Source of the DNA: Oceanicola sp.
GTDB taxonomy: Bacteria; Pseudomonadota; Alphaproteobacteria; Rhodobacterales; Rhodobacteraceae
Length of the DNA: 64,000 bases
Direction of reading: 5' to 3'
Assembly (NCBI GenBank): GCA_017792405.1
Contig: CP051231.1
Location: 3,993,295 to 4,057,294, forward strand
The translations under genes were made by a program, and so were the position numbers. The notes beneath the pieces are model-generated. The model was not told the DNA's origin. It searched no databases and saw only the letters and a list, made by a program, of their open reading frames with translations. This document shows, one piece after another, positions 34,553 through 43,178 of the stretch (its first letter is position 1; each line of letters opens with the position of its first letter).

Positions 34553-37500
34553 ATGGCACGCAGCAAGCTCAGCACCCCGGCCCGCGCCACAGGCTTTCTG
34601 AGCTATTTCACCCGCCACAGGACGGCGGCGAACCTCGTGCTGGTGCTGATGATCGCGGCGGGCATTGCCGCCTTCCCGCGGATGCGGGCGCAGTTCTTCC
34701 CAGATATCGTGCTCGACTCGGTGCGCGTGAGCGTCACATGGGACGGCGCGGGCGCGGAGGATGTGGACAGCGGGATCGTCGCCGTTCTGGAGCCCGCGCT
34801 GTTGGCCGTGGACGGAGTGGAGGAGAGCGACAGCACCTCGCGGGAGGGCGGGGCGAGCATCAGGCTGGAGTTCGAGGCCAACTACGACATGGCGCGCGCG
34901 GCCGAAGACGTGCAGCAGGCAGTGGATGCGGTGACCAACCTGCCCGAAGAGGCCGACGATCCGGTTGTCACCCGCTCGGCGTGGCGCGATCGTGTTACCG
35001 ATGTGATCATCACCGGCCCGGTCGGCGTGGAGCTGCTTGCGCGATATGCCGACGAGTTCGTGGCCCGGCTCTTCGAGGCCGGGGTGACGCGCACCACGCT
35101 CAGGGGCGTGGCGGCACCGGAGGTGATCATCGAGGTGCCCTCGGCGCAGTTGATCAACAACGATATTACCATGCGCGAGATCGCCGATGCCATCGCCGCC
35201 GAGGCCGAGGCCGACCCGGCAGGCGATGTGAGCGGCGGCGCGGCGCGGGTGCGCACGGGCGTGGCCAAGCGGAGCCCCGACCAGATTGCCGGAATTGTCC
35301 TGAAGCCCGACCTGACCATTGGTGACGTGGCGCAGATCAGGGTCGAGGGGGTGGACCGCGAGCGCACCTATTACGTTGGCCCAAACCCGGCGGTGAGCGT
35401 GCGGGTTGACCGCTCGGTGCAAGGCGATGCGATCCGGATTCAGGCCACGGTGGAGGAGGTTGCTGCCGAGCTGGAGCGGACCTTGCCAGCGGGCGTGGAG
35501 ATTGACCTGATCCGCACCAGAAGCGAGGCGATCGAGGGGCGGCTGAACATTTTGATCGAGAACGGATTAATGGGCCTCGCGCTGGTGCTGGGCCTGCTGT
35601 TCCTGTTTCTCAACGCGCGCACGGCCTTCTGGGTGGCGATGGGCATCCCGGTTTCGATGTTCGCAGCCATCGCGATCATGTGGGCGGCCGGGCTGACGCT
35701 GAACATGATCTCGCTCTTCGCCCTGTTGATCACCCTTGGGATCGTGGTGGACGACGCCATCGTGGTGGGTGAGCATGCCGACTTCAGAGCGCGACGGCTG
35801 GGGGAGGGGCCGTTTCAGGCTTCGGAAAACGCGGCGATACGCATGTTCGGCCCGGTGTTCAGCGCCACGATCACCACCGTGATCGCCTTTGCGGGGCTCA
35901 CGGTGATCGAGGGGCGGTTCGGCGAGATGATTGCCGATATTCCCTTTACGGTCATCACTGTGCTCATTGCCTCGCTGGTCGAATGCTTTGTGATCCTGCC
36001 CAATCACATGGCCCATGCCATTGCCGCCAACCAGAAAAAGGCAGCTTGGTATGACTGGCCGTCGCGGCAGTTCAACAAAGGATTCTCATGGGTACGCGAC
36101 CATCTCTTCCGCGGGCTGATGCGTGGCGTGGTCTGGGCGCGGTATCCGGTGCTGGCGGCGGTGGTGGTTCTGCTTGCAGTGCAGGTGGGCGAACTGGTGC
36201 GGGGCAACGTGCAGTGGCGGTTCTTCTCCGCGCCCGAGGAGGGCCGGGTTGAGGGCAACTTTGCCATGGCGCCGGGCGCCGACCGGGCCGACACCATTGC
36301 GCAGATGCGGATGTTTCAGGCCGCCGTGGAGAGCCTGGGCGCGAAGTACGAGGCCGAATACGGACGCAACCCGGTGGCCTATGCGGTAGCAGAGATCGGC
36401 GGCAACACAGGGCGCGGCCTAAGCGGCGTGGACAACAAGGATGAAGACCTGCTCGGTTCCATCGCCATCGAGCTGATCGACCCCGACCTGCGGCCCTATT
36501 CCAGCTCGACCTTCGTGACCGAGTTGCAGGACAGCGTGGAGCGGCACCCGCTCTCGGAGGTCATCAGCTTTCGCGGCTGGCGCGGCGGGCCGGGCGGCGA
36601 TGCGATTGACGTGCAGCTCTCGGGCGCCTCGGTGGGTCGCTTGAAAGAAGCCGCCGAGGCGCTGAAGCGGCAGCTGGCGCAGTTTGGCGAGGTCTCCGCG
36701 CTGGAAGACACACTGAGTTACGACAAGGAAGAGCTGATCCTCGATCTCACGCCGCAGGGGCAGGAGTTGGGCTTCTCTATCGATGCGCTGGGCTCGGTCC
36801 TGCGCAACCGGCTGGGCGGCATCGAGGCGGCTACTTATCCGGACGGCCCGAGGAGCGCGGCGATCCGGGTGGAACTGCCGGATCGGGAACTGACTGCAGA
36901 TTTTCTTGACCGGACGATGATGCGCACGCCGGAAGGCGCCTATGTGCCGCTGGCCGATATCGTGAAGGTGAGCCGCCAGACCGGCTTCTCGACCATCGAC
37001 CGCGAGAACGGCATCCGGCTCGTCTCTGTCACCGGCGATCTGGACGACGGCAATGCCGCGCGGGCCTCGGAGATCATGCTTCAGGTGCAGGAGGTGATCC
37101 TGCCGGGGCTGGAGGAGGAGTTCGGCGTGGCGACCCAGATGAGCGGGCTGGCGGAGCAGGAGAACGAGTTTCTCTCCGACGCGCTGCTGGGCTTCGGGGC
37201 CTGCATGATTGGCATCTACCTTGTGCTGGCGTGGATCTTCTCGAGCTGGACGCGGCCCATGCTGATCATGGCGGTCATCCCCTTTGGCCTGATCGGGGCG
37301 ATCTGGGGGCACCAGATCTGGCAGTTGCCGCTGAGTATGTTCTCGGTCGTCGGGCTGATCGGGATGTCGGGGATCATCATCAACGACTCCATCGTTTTGG
37401 TGACGACGGTGGATGAATACAGCCGCGAGCGCGGGCTGTTTCCGGCAATCATCGATGGCGCTTGCGACCGACTGCGTCCAGTGCTGCTGACCACGCTGAC

Positions 37501-37942
37501 CACGGTGATCGGCCTCGCGCCGTTGCTGTACGAGCCGTCGAGCCAGGCGCAGTTCCTGAAGCCGACGGTGGTGACGCTGGTTTTCGGCCTCGGGTTCGGC
37601 ATGGTGCTGGTGCTGCTGGTAGTGCCCTCGCTGCTGGCGATGCAGCAGGACGTGCGGCGGCAGTTTCAGGCGCTGCGCCGGGCCGGGCAGTTCAGGGGCG
37701 GCGCGCGGGGCGTGTCGGGCGTGGTGGCGCTGGTGGCGGTGGCCGTGGCGGCATGGTTCGCCGCGACGCTGGGCTGGACGATGGCGACAGGCGCGGTATG
37801 GCCGGGGCTGGCGGTGCTTGTGCCCGCGAGCGGGCTTTCGGCGGCCTTGGGGCTGTTTCTGGCAGGGGCGTTGACGCTGGTGGTGCTGGGTTTCGCCCTG
37901 GGGGCGCTGGCGCTGCTGGCCGTGGGGCGCCGGGCGGCCTGA
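34553..37942 (+). CDS. RND-family efflux transporter permease with C-terminal extension
   Basis: 1129 residues from ATG 34553; an upstream in-frame extension overlaps the adaptor gene in another frame and is rejected. YFTRHRTAANLVLVLMIAAGIAAF opens with the first membrane helix (split here after 20 residues when quoted elsewhere). TM4 carries the proton-relay pair in GIVVDDAIVVGEH, and the second half repeats FSVVGLIGMSGIIINDSIVL. Periplasmic porter loops lie between TM1-2 and TM7-8. About 85 extra residues after the usual end (from about 1045) hold two or three additional hydrophobic helices. Exports drugs or lipophilic compounds driven by protons; the substrate is unknown. Confidence 0.9.
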   Translation: MARSKLSTPARATGFLSYFTRHRTAANLVLVLMIAAGIAAFPRMRAQFFPDIVLDSVRVSVTWDGAGAEDVDSGIVAVLEPALLAVDGVEESDSTSREGGASIRLEFEANYDMARAAEDVQQAVDAVTNLPEEADDPVVTRSAWRDRVTDVIITGPVGVELLARYADEFVARLFEAGVTRTTLRGVAAPEVIIEVPSAQLINNDITMREIADAIAAEAEADPAGDVSGGAARVRTGVAKRSPDQIAGIVLKPDLTIGDVAQIRVEGVDRERTYYVGPNPAVSVRVDRSVQGDAIRIQATVEEVAAELERTLPAGVEIDLIRTRSEAIEGRLNILIENGLMGLALVLGLLFLFLNARTAFWVAMGIPVSMFAAIAIMWAAGLTLNMISLFALLITLGIVVDDAIVVGEHADFRARRLGEGPFQASENAAIRMFGPVFSATITTVIAFAGLTVIEGRFGEMIADIPFTVITVLIASLVECFVILPNHMAHAIAANQKKAAWYDWPSRQFNKGFSWVRDHLFRGLMRGVVWARYPVLAAVVVLLAVQVGELVRGNVQWRFFSAPEEGRVEGNFAMAPGADRADTIAQMRMFQAAVESLGAKYEAEYGRNPVAYAVAEIGGNTGRGLSGVDNKDEDLLGSIAIELIDPDLRPYSSSTFVTELQDSVERHPLSEVISFRGWRGGPGGDAIDVQLSGASVGRLKEAAEALKRQLAQFGEVSALEDTLSYDKEELILDLTPQGQELGFSIDALGSVLRNRLGGIEAATYPDGPRSAAIRVELPDRELTADFLDRTMMRTPEGAYVPLADIVKVSRQTGFSTIDRENGIRLVSVTGDLDDGNAARASEIMLQVQEVILPGLEEEFGVATQMSGLAEQENEFLSDALLGFGACMIGIYLVLAWIFSSWTRPMLIMAVIPFGLIGAIWGHQIWQLPLSMFSVVGLIGMSGIIINDSIVLVTTVDEYSRERGLFPAIIDGACDRLRPVLLTTLTTVIGLAPLLYEPSSQAQFLKPTVVTLVFGLGFGMVLVLLVVPSLLAMQQDVRRQFQALRRAGQFRGGARGVSGVVALVAVAVAAWFAATLGWTMATGAVWPGLAVLVPASGLSAALGLFLAGALTLVVLGFALGALALLAVGRRAA

Positions 37943-37994
37943 GGGGCTGTGTTTCGCCGATGTGAGCGAGGGGTGAGTCGAGACTAGTCCCGAC

Positions 37995-39551
37995 CTATAG
38001 GGGGATCTCTCTCTTCAGGCGGATCTTTGCGATGAAAGCCGTATCGTGGCTCGCCACCAGCAGGGCGCCGGTATAGCCGCGCAGCGCCTCTTCGAGCAGT
38101 TCCACGGTTTCGATATCGAGGTGGTTGGTCGGCTCGTCCAACAACAGTAGGGCGGGCGGGGTGCCGCCGAGCGTGACGGCGAGTGCGGCGCGGAGCTTCT
38201 CGCCGCCGGAGAGGCGGGCGACCGGGGTTTCGGACGCTGCGCCGCGAAAGCCGTAGCGGGCGAGCAGGGCGTGGGCGGCGTTGGTTTCCATCTCGGGGTG
38301 AAGATCGCGGAGGTTGGCCAGCAGGCTGCGGTCAGGGTCGAGGTCGCCCGCATGCTGGTCGAGCGTGGCGGTGGCGGGGGTCACAGTTAGGCGGCCGGAT
38401 GCCGGTTGCATCCGCCCGCGCAGGGCGGCGATCAGGGTGCTCTTGCCCGCGCCGTTCGGTCCGGTGAGCGCCACGCGCTCGCCTGCGGCCAGATGGGCGG
38501 TGATCGGGCCGAGAGAGAATTCGCCCCGCGTGACTGTGAGTGCTTCGAGCCGCAGCACGGTGGCCCCGCCGCGCGTTGCCTCGGCCTCGATGGAGAGGGC
38601 GCGTGCGGGGTTGACGTGAGCTGCTGCGGCCTCTCGAGCGGCCTGTGCGGCGGCTTCGAGCCGCTCGGCGCGGCGGCGATCGGCGCCTTGGGTCCGGCCC
38701 GCACGGTCAGCCATCGCATCGGTGAGCACCTTGGGCTGGGAGCCGGAGGCCCGCAGCTTCTTGCCGGCCTGCGCTCGTTGCGCCGCCTTCTCCCGCGCGG
38801 CCTGAAGCTCGCGGGAAACGCGCGCCTCCTCCCGCTTGGCGCGGTTCAGCGCCTCGGTTTCGCGGCTGCGGCGGGCATCGCGCTCGGCGAGGTGAGCCTG
38901 CCAGCCGCCACCGGTGACGTGTATGCCCTGCGGTGTGATCTCGACGATCCGGTCCATCCGCTCCAGCAGTGCCCGGTCGTGGCTCGCCACAATCACGCCG
39001 CCGGGCCATGTGGCGATGATCCCGGCCACCAGCGCGCGGCCTTCAGCGTCGAGGTTATTGGTGGGCTCGTCCATCAGCAGGATGTCGGGCGCGTCGAGCA
39101 GCAGGCGTGCGAGGCCGATGCGGGTGCGCTGGCCACCGGAGAGGGTGGCGAGGGCGCGTAACGGGTCAAGGCCGGGCAGGCCCGCACGGGAGAGGGCATC
39201 GTCAATCCGGGCGGGCAGGTGCCAGTCGGCGCGGTCGAGATCGTCGGGCGCGGGCGTGCCGGCCTCGATCCGGGCAAGGCGGGCGAGCGGTTCGGCTTGC
39301 CCGAGGGCGGCGGCCACAGGTTGGGCGAGGTCGGGCCAGCCTTGCAGCAGCTGGCCGGCTGTCGCCTGACGTTCGATCTGGCCTGCGGCGGGTGTGCCGG
39401 AGGCGAGGAGGGCCAGTAGGGTGCTCTTGCCCGCGCCGTTCGGCCCGACGACGCCGGTGCGTTCGGGGCCGAAGCTCAGGGTGAGGGGCGGGGTAATGGC
39501 GGAGCCGTCAGGTGCGATGAGCGGAACGGCGGAGAGGGAGATGGCGGGCAT
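37995..39551 (-). CDS. ABC-F family ATP-binding protein
   Basis: 518 residues with two ABC domains and no membrane helices. Walker A motifs are GPNGAGKSTLLALL and GPNGAGKSTLIAAL; signature motifs are TLSGGQRTRIGLARLL and RLSGGEKLRAALAVTL; Walker B motifs are ILLMDEPTNNLD and LLLLDEPTNHLD. A charged helical linker (RRSRETEALNRAKREEARVSREL) lies between them. Such proteins act on the ribosome, either in translation control or in antibiotic protection. GAGG lies upstream of the ATG. Confidence 0.92.
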   Translation of the reverse strand: MPAISLSAVPLIAPDGSAITPPLTLSFGPERTGVVGPNGAGKSTLLALLASGTPAAGQIERQATAGQLLQGWPDLAQPVAAALGQAEPLARLARIEAGTPAPDDLDRADWHLPARIDDALSRAGLPGLDPLRALATLSGGQRTRIGLARLLLDAPDILLMDEPTNNLDAEGRALVAGIIATWPGGVIVASHDRALLERMDRIVEITPQGIHVTGGGWQAHLAERDARRSRETEALNRAKREEARVSRELQAAREKAAQRAQAGKKLRASGSQPKVLTDAMADRAGRTQGADRRRAERLEAAAQAAREAAAAHVNPARALSIEAEATRGGATVLRLEALTVTRGEFSLGPITAHLAAGERVALTGPNGAGKSTLIAALRGRMQPASGRLTVTPATATLDQHAGDLDPDRSLLANLRDLHPEMETNAAHALLARYGFRGAASETPVARLSGGEKLRAALAVTLGGTPPALLLLDEPTNHLDIETVELLEEALRGYTGALLVASHDTAFIAKIRLKREIPL

Positions 39552-39632
39552 GAGAGACCTCGGAGCAAAACGCGGGAAGGGCGATGGCTGCGAGGGTGTT
39601 GCTCATGACTCGGGTCTCCATTAGATGGCAGA

Positions 39633-39661
39633 GACGTAAGGGGCCTTGGCCTTACGGTCAA
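39633..39661 (-). promoter_or_regulatory. Putative promoter of the ABC-F gene with overlapping hairpin
   Basis: On the minus strand TTGACC (39661-39656) and TACGTC (39638-39633) are 17 bases apart. A perfect 7-bp inverted repeat (CGTAAGG at 39635-39641 and CCTTACG at 39650-39656, 8-base loop) lies across the spacer, as for an operator. A 32-codon open frame from ATG 39606 overlaps the ABC-F start. Confidence 0.4.
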
Positions 39662-39685
39662 GGAAAGGGGCGCAGATTGCCCAGC

Positions 39686-40498
39686 CTACGGGCTGGGGCA
39701 GCCCTGAATGTCGATGGCGCGGCCCTCGCCCAGAAGGGTGACCCGCAGGGTCTTGCGCGAGAGTGCCATAGCCTGCCCGGAGGGGGGCACAAGGTCGGCG
39801 GAAGCCAGCAAGGTGGGGCCTTCACGCCGGGTTTCTGTTTCGGAGGCCCAGATGCGCGGGTTGCCCGGCTCGATCACGGCCACGGTGCGCCCGCCGATGC
39901 GCTGCGAGGGGATGCGGGCGGTGACGCGGACACCGTCGGAGATGGGATCGACCGCGCAGGTGACGCCCGAGAGCCCGGCCTCACGGGCCGAAAGCGGGCG
40001 GGCCGAGAGCGCGGCCTCGATGGCCGGGTCGGGGCGGCCCGCGCCTGAGAGGGTGGCACTGAAGGCAAGCGAGGCGGGTACGCAGATATGTTCGCAGACC
40101 CCAAGCTCGACATTCGCGGCCAGTTCGACCGGCGCGCCGGGCTTGGCGGGGGTGATCTCGATCGGCAGCACCAGCTCACGCTTGTAACCGATGGTGCGCA
40201 CGCCGCCTTCGTCAAACACTCGCGGCGAAGGCCAGTGCAGAGTGACGCGGGCGAGGTTGCGGGAAGCGCCCCAATCGAAGCTGGGCGGAATGCCGGTTTC
40301 TCCCGGCGCGCGCCAGTAGGTCTTCCACCCCGGGGCGAGGGTCAGGCGGAGAGCAGCCATGCGGGTGCCACGCTTGGTGGTCCAGCCGGGCAGCACCTCG
40401 GCACGCACGACCTCGCCCGGCGTGGCACCAAAGGTGCCGGCGTGGGCGGGGGCGAGGAGGGCGGCAAGCGCGAGAGCGACGGCAAGGAGGGCTTTCAT
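39686..40498 (-). CDS. Stand-alone DsbD alpha-domain-like periplasmic protein
   Basis: 270 residues with a signal peptide (MKALLAVALALAALLAPAHA). The mature part matches the N-terminal redox domain of DsbD: WKTYWRAPGETGIPPSFDW, the VFDEGGVRTIGYKRELVLP strand set and GVCEHICVPASLAF with two cysteines spaced C-x3-C. The membrane and thioredoxin domains of DsbD are absent, so reducing electrons would have to come from a separate CcdA-like protein not seen here. A role in periplasmic thiol transfer, for example cytochrome c maturation, is inferred. Convergent with no neighbour; divergent from yqgE. Confidence 0.82.
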   Translation of the reverse strand: MKALLAVALALAALLAPAHAGTFGATPGEVVRAEVLPGWTTKRGTRMAALRLTLAPGWKTYWRAPGETGIPPSFDWGASRNLARVTLHWPSPRVFDEGGVRTIGYKRELVLPIEITPAKPGAPVELAANVELGVCEHICVPASLAFSATLSGAGRPDPAIEAALSARPLSAREAGLSGVTCAVDPISDGVRVTARIPSQRIGGRTVAVIEPGNPRIWASETETRREGPTLLASADLVPPSGQAMALSRKTLRVTLLGEGRAIDIQGCPSP

Positions 40499-40622
40499 GA
40501 GCGCGGAGAATAGGCGGGGCGCCGCTCCGGTGAAATCACGTTTGGGCGAGAGCGGGAGGAGCGTGGCGGATGGGCCGCACGGGCGGCTTGCGCCGCGCCC
40601 CGGCGCATTCCATCATGGCACC

Positions 40623-41213
40623 ATGCCCGATGCACCGACCGAAGATCTGGACCTGACCGGCAAGCTGCTGATTGCCATGCCCGGCATGGGCGATCCGCGA
40701 TTCGAGCGGGCGGTGATTTACATCTGCGCCTACTCGGACGAGGCGGCGATGGGCCTTATCGTGAACCGCACCGCCGAAGACCTGACTTTTCAGGACCTGC
40801 TTAAACAGCTCGACATCGCCAGCGGGATCGAGCTGGCCCCGAGCCGCGCCCGCACCCCGATTTACGTTGGCGGACCGGTGGAGCATGGACGGGGATTCGT
40901 TCTTCATTCGACCGACTACCGCAGCGAAGGGGCCACGCTGGAGGTGAGCCCGAGCTTTGGCATGACCGCGACGGTGGACATCCTGGAAGACATGGCGCGC
41001 GGCACTGGCCCGCGCGATGCGATTCTGGCGCTGGGCTATTCCGGCTGGGGGCCGGGGCAGCTGGAGGGCGAGATCACCCGCAACGGCTGGCTGACCTGCG
41101 ATGCCACGCCGGAGATCGTTTTTGGCACGGGCAATGCCGACAAGTGGACCAAGGCGCTCGATTCCCTCGGGGTTGATCCGCGCCTTCTGAGCGGTGACGC
41201 GGGCCACGCCTGA
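40623..41213 (+). CDS. yqgE: YqgE/AlgH family protein
   Basis: 196 residues from ATG 40623 (MPDAPTEDLDLTGKLLIAMP). Family landmarks are PGMGDPRFERAVIYICAY, GLIVNRT, YVGGPVEHGRGFVLHS, and ALGYSGWGPGQLEGEI followed by NGWL. These proteins are widespread in proteobacteria; AlgH influences alginate output in Pseudomonas but its biochemistry is unsettled. A longer upstream frame exists but has no family similarity. Confidence 0.92.
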   Translation: MPDAPTEDLDLTGKLLIAMPGMGDPRFERAVIYICAYSDEAAMGLIVNRTAEDLTFQDLLKQLDIASGIELAPSRARTPIYVGGPVEHGRGFVLHSTDYRSEGATLEVSPSFGMTATVDILEDMARGTGPRDAILALGYSGWGPGQLEGEITRNGWLTCDATPEIVFGTGNADKWTKALDSLGVDPRLLSGDAGHA

Positions 41214-41321
41214 ACCCCTCCCTAACACTGGCTGCGCCGATTTGCCCGGCGCGCCGCATCTTTACCCCGGCAGGGTGTTTGCGCTATTGGCGGGATCGAA
41301 ACGGAATTTCGGGAGAGACCC

Positions 41322-41456
41322 ATGGCCGAGCACAAGCATGGCGAGATGGACATCAGCGCTCAGGAAAAGACCTTTGACGGGTTCATGAGCTTTGTCACCA
41401 AGTCGGTGGTGGTGATCCTCGTGTTCCTGGTCTTCCTCGCTCTGGTCAACGGCTGA
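41322..41456 (+). CDS. aa3-type cytochrome c oxidase subunit IV
   Basis: A 44-residue frame behind GGGAG at a good distance. It starts MAEHKHGEMDISAQEKTF, then has one transmembrane helix (VVVILVFLVFLALVNG). This matches the small alphaproteobacterial aa3 oxidase subunit IV (COX4_pro_2), an accessory helix of the respiratory oxidase in the inner membrane. The genes for the large oxidase subunits are not in the window; the family often lies apart from them. Short enough to be missed by automatic gene finding. Confidence 0.88.
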   Translation: MAEHKHGEMDISAQEKTFDGFMSFVTKSVVVILVFLVFLALVNG

Positions 41457-41507
41457 CGAGCGGCTAAACTCCCCCTGTGCGTGTTGCAGGGTTGGAGGCC
41501 GGTATTA

Positions 41508-42113
41508 ATGAAGCATCTGTGGGTGGCGATTGTCCTGCCGCTGATTCTGGCGGCCTGTGGGGGTGCGGAGCCTGTTTGGGCGCCTGACGATCAGGTGGCG
41601 CGGGCGCGTTACAGCCACCCGGCACCGCCGTCGCTCACCCTTGTCACTGTCATCAACAACGAGAGCGAGGCCGGCGGCCATACCGGGCTGATCGTGAACG
41701 GCAGCGAGCGGGTGATCTGGGACCCGGCCGGGAGCTTCAAGAGCGAGCAGGTGCCCGAGCGCAATGACGTGGTGATTGGCGCGAACCCGCGGGTCATGGC
41801 GTTTTACATCGACTACCATGCGCGGCCCGAATGGAGGGTGATCACCCAGGAGGTGCGGGTCAGCCCAGAGGTCGCGCAGCGGGCGCTTGCGCTGGTGCAG
41901 AACAACGGCGCGGTGCCCAAGGCGCAATGCGCCAAGTCGACCACCGCGATCCTGCGGCAACTTCCCGGCTTCGGGCATGTGAAACAGACATGGTATCCGA
42001 AGAACGTGATGGAGGACTTTGCCCGCATCCCCGGCGTGAAGACCGAGGTCTTCCGCGATCCGGTCGAGGAAGAGGGCGGCTACGTGACGCCGAACCCGGA
42101 GTTCTACCGCTGA
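41508..42113 (+). CDS. Lipoprotein of unknown function
   Basis: 201 residues from ATG 41508 with GGAGG upstream. The signal peptide ends in a lipobox (LILAAC), so Cys20 is expected to be lipidated. The mature protein has SLTLVTVINNESEAGGHTGLIVNGSERVIWDPAG, a strand pattern with a buried His that resembles NlpC/P60-like papain-fold domains, and QCAKSTTAILRQLPGF, which could carry a nucleophilic Cys. Convergent with azlD. A peptidase-like fold is an inference from these two segments only. Confidence 0.75.
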   Translation: MKHLWVAIVLPLILAACGGAEPVWAPDDQVARARYSHPAPPSLTLVTVINNESEAGGHTGLIVNGSERVIWDPAGSFKSEQVPERNDVVIGANPRVMAFYIDYHARPEWRVITQEVRVSPEVAQRALALVQNNGAVPKAQCAKSTTAILRQLPGFGHVKQTWYPKNVMEDFARIPGVKTEVFRDPVEEEGGYVTPNPEFYR

Positions 42114-42120
42114 GGCGGGT

Positions 42121-42444
42121 TCAAAACCCCAGCGCCACGGCGCCGTAGAACACCGCCAGCCCGGCGAGCACGGCGAAGAGCAGCGATTTCATCCGCCAGC
42201 CGACGAGCACGGTGGCCGCTGCTGCCAGAAGGCGGGCCGGGTCGGTGACGCCATCGGTTGCGGCGGGCCATGCCAGCATGGGGGCCACAAGGGCGGGCAG
42301 CACGGCGAAGGGCGTGTAGCGAAGGTAGCGCAGCAGGGCGGGCGGCAGTGGACGGTCGCCGGTGAGACCGATGAAGCTGAAGCGGATCAAGAAGGTGCCC
42401 GCCGCCAGCACGGCGATGATGAGCCAGATCGGGTAGTCGTTCAC
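42121..42444 (-). CDS. azlD: AzlD family branched-chain amino acid transport protein
   Basis: 107 residues from GTG 42444, overlapping the azlC stop (GTGA) with GGAGGG upstream. Starts VNDYPIWLIIAVLAAGTFLIRFSF, with FLIRFSFIGL and LRYTPFAVLPALV typical of AzlD; three to four transmembrane helices. It forms the small subunit of the AzlCD exporter for branched-chain amino acids and analogues. Coding in this frame upstream of the GTG belongs to a shadow of azlC. Confidence 0.9.
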   Translation of the reverse strand: MNDYPIWLIIAVLAAGTFLIRFSFIGLTGDRPLPPALLRYLRYTPFAVLPALVAPMLAWPAATDGVTDPARLLAAAATVLVGWRMKSLLFAVLAGLAVFYGAVALGF

Positions 42445-43154
42445 TGCGGGGCCCTCCGTGCGATGGCCTTCTCGACCTCGGCCCCGGCCACCATGCCAAG
42501 CATCCCGGCGGCGATAACGCCGAGCGAAAACGGCAGCCATGCCAGCAACAGTGAGGCCAACAAGGCGGTGAAGGCGGCGGCCATATGGGCCACGGTGCGC
42601 AGCCCCGGTGCGACGATGGCCAGAAAGGCCAGCGGCACCGCCACATCGAGCGACCAGCTCTCGGGGATCGCCTGCCCCGCTAGCGCCCCGGCCAGCGTGC
42701 CGAGATACCACATCGGCGCGACGGGGGTGATGGTGCCGAGGAAGTAGGCGACCTTGGTGGCTACGTCCCACTGGGGCTTTTCTTCATACTTCAGCACCGA
42801 GGCGGCATAGCTCTGATCGACCAGCAGGTAGCTGATCAGCGCCTTCTGCCACATCGGCGCGGTGCCCACGTGGGGCGCCATCGAGGCGGAATACATCGCC
42901 ATCCGGGCGTTCACCGCCAGCGCGGTGGCCAGCACGATCACGGTGGGCGCGTTGTCTTGCATCAGTTGCAGCGCGGTGATCTGCGCGCCGCCCGCGATGA
43001 CCAGCACCGAAAAGCCCATCACCTCGACAAGGTTTAGCCCGGCCTCCATGCCGATCACGCCGAAGATCGCGCCGAAGGGGATGACGACGATCAGGAAGGG
43101 CAGCCCGGCGCTGAAGCCGGAGACATAGGCTTTTTTCGGTGTGGTGGATGGCAT
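42441..43154 (-). CDS. azlC: AzlC family branched-chain amino acid exporter subunit
   Basis: 237 residues, largely hydrophobic, with the AzlC signature LPFLIVVIPFGAIFGVIG, VFAGGAQ-like VIAGGAQITALQLM and NARMAMYSASMAPHV. Translationally coupled to azlD. Located in the inner membrane; transport of branched-chain amino acids is from the family. Divergent from fdhD. Confidence 0.93.
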   Translation of the reverse strand: MPSTTPKKAYVSGFSAGLPFLIVVIPFGAIFGVIGMEAGLNLVEVMGFSVLVIAGGAQITALQLMQDNAPTVIVLATALAVNARMAMYSASMAPHVGTAPMWQKALISYLLVDQSYAASVLKYEEKPQWDVATKVAYFLGTITPVAPMWYLGTLAGALAGQAIPESWSLDVAVPLAFLAIVAPGLRTVAHMAAAFTALLASLLLAWLPFSLGVIAAGMLGMVAGAEVEKAIARRAPQ

Positions 43155-43178
43155 TGAGGGCCTCTAGCATGAGCCGGT

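Noticed and set aside
33040..34590. 516-codon minus-strand frame opposite the RND adaptor
   Set aside because: Antisense of a gene with a clear adaptor architecture.
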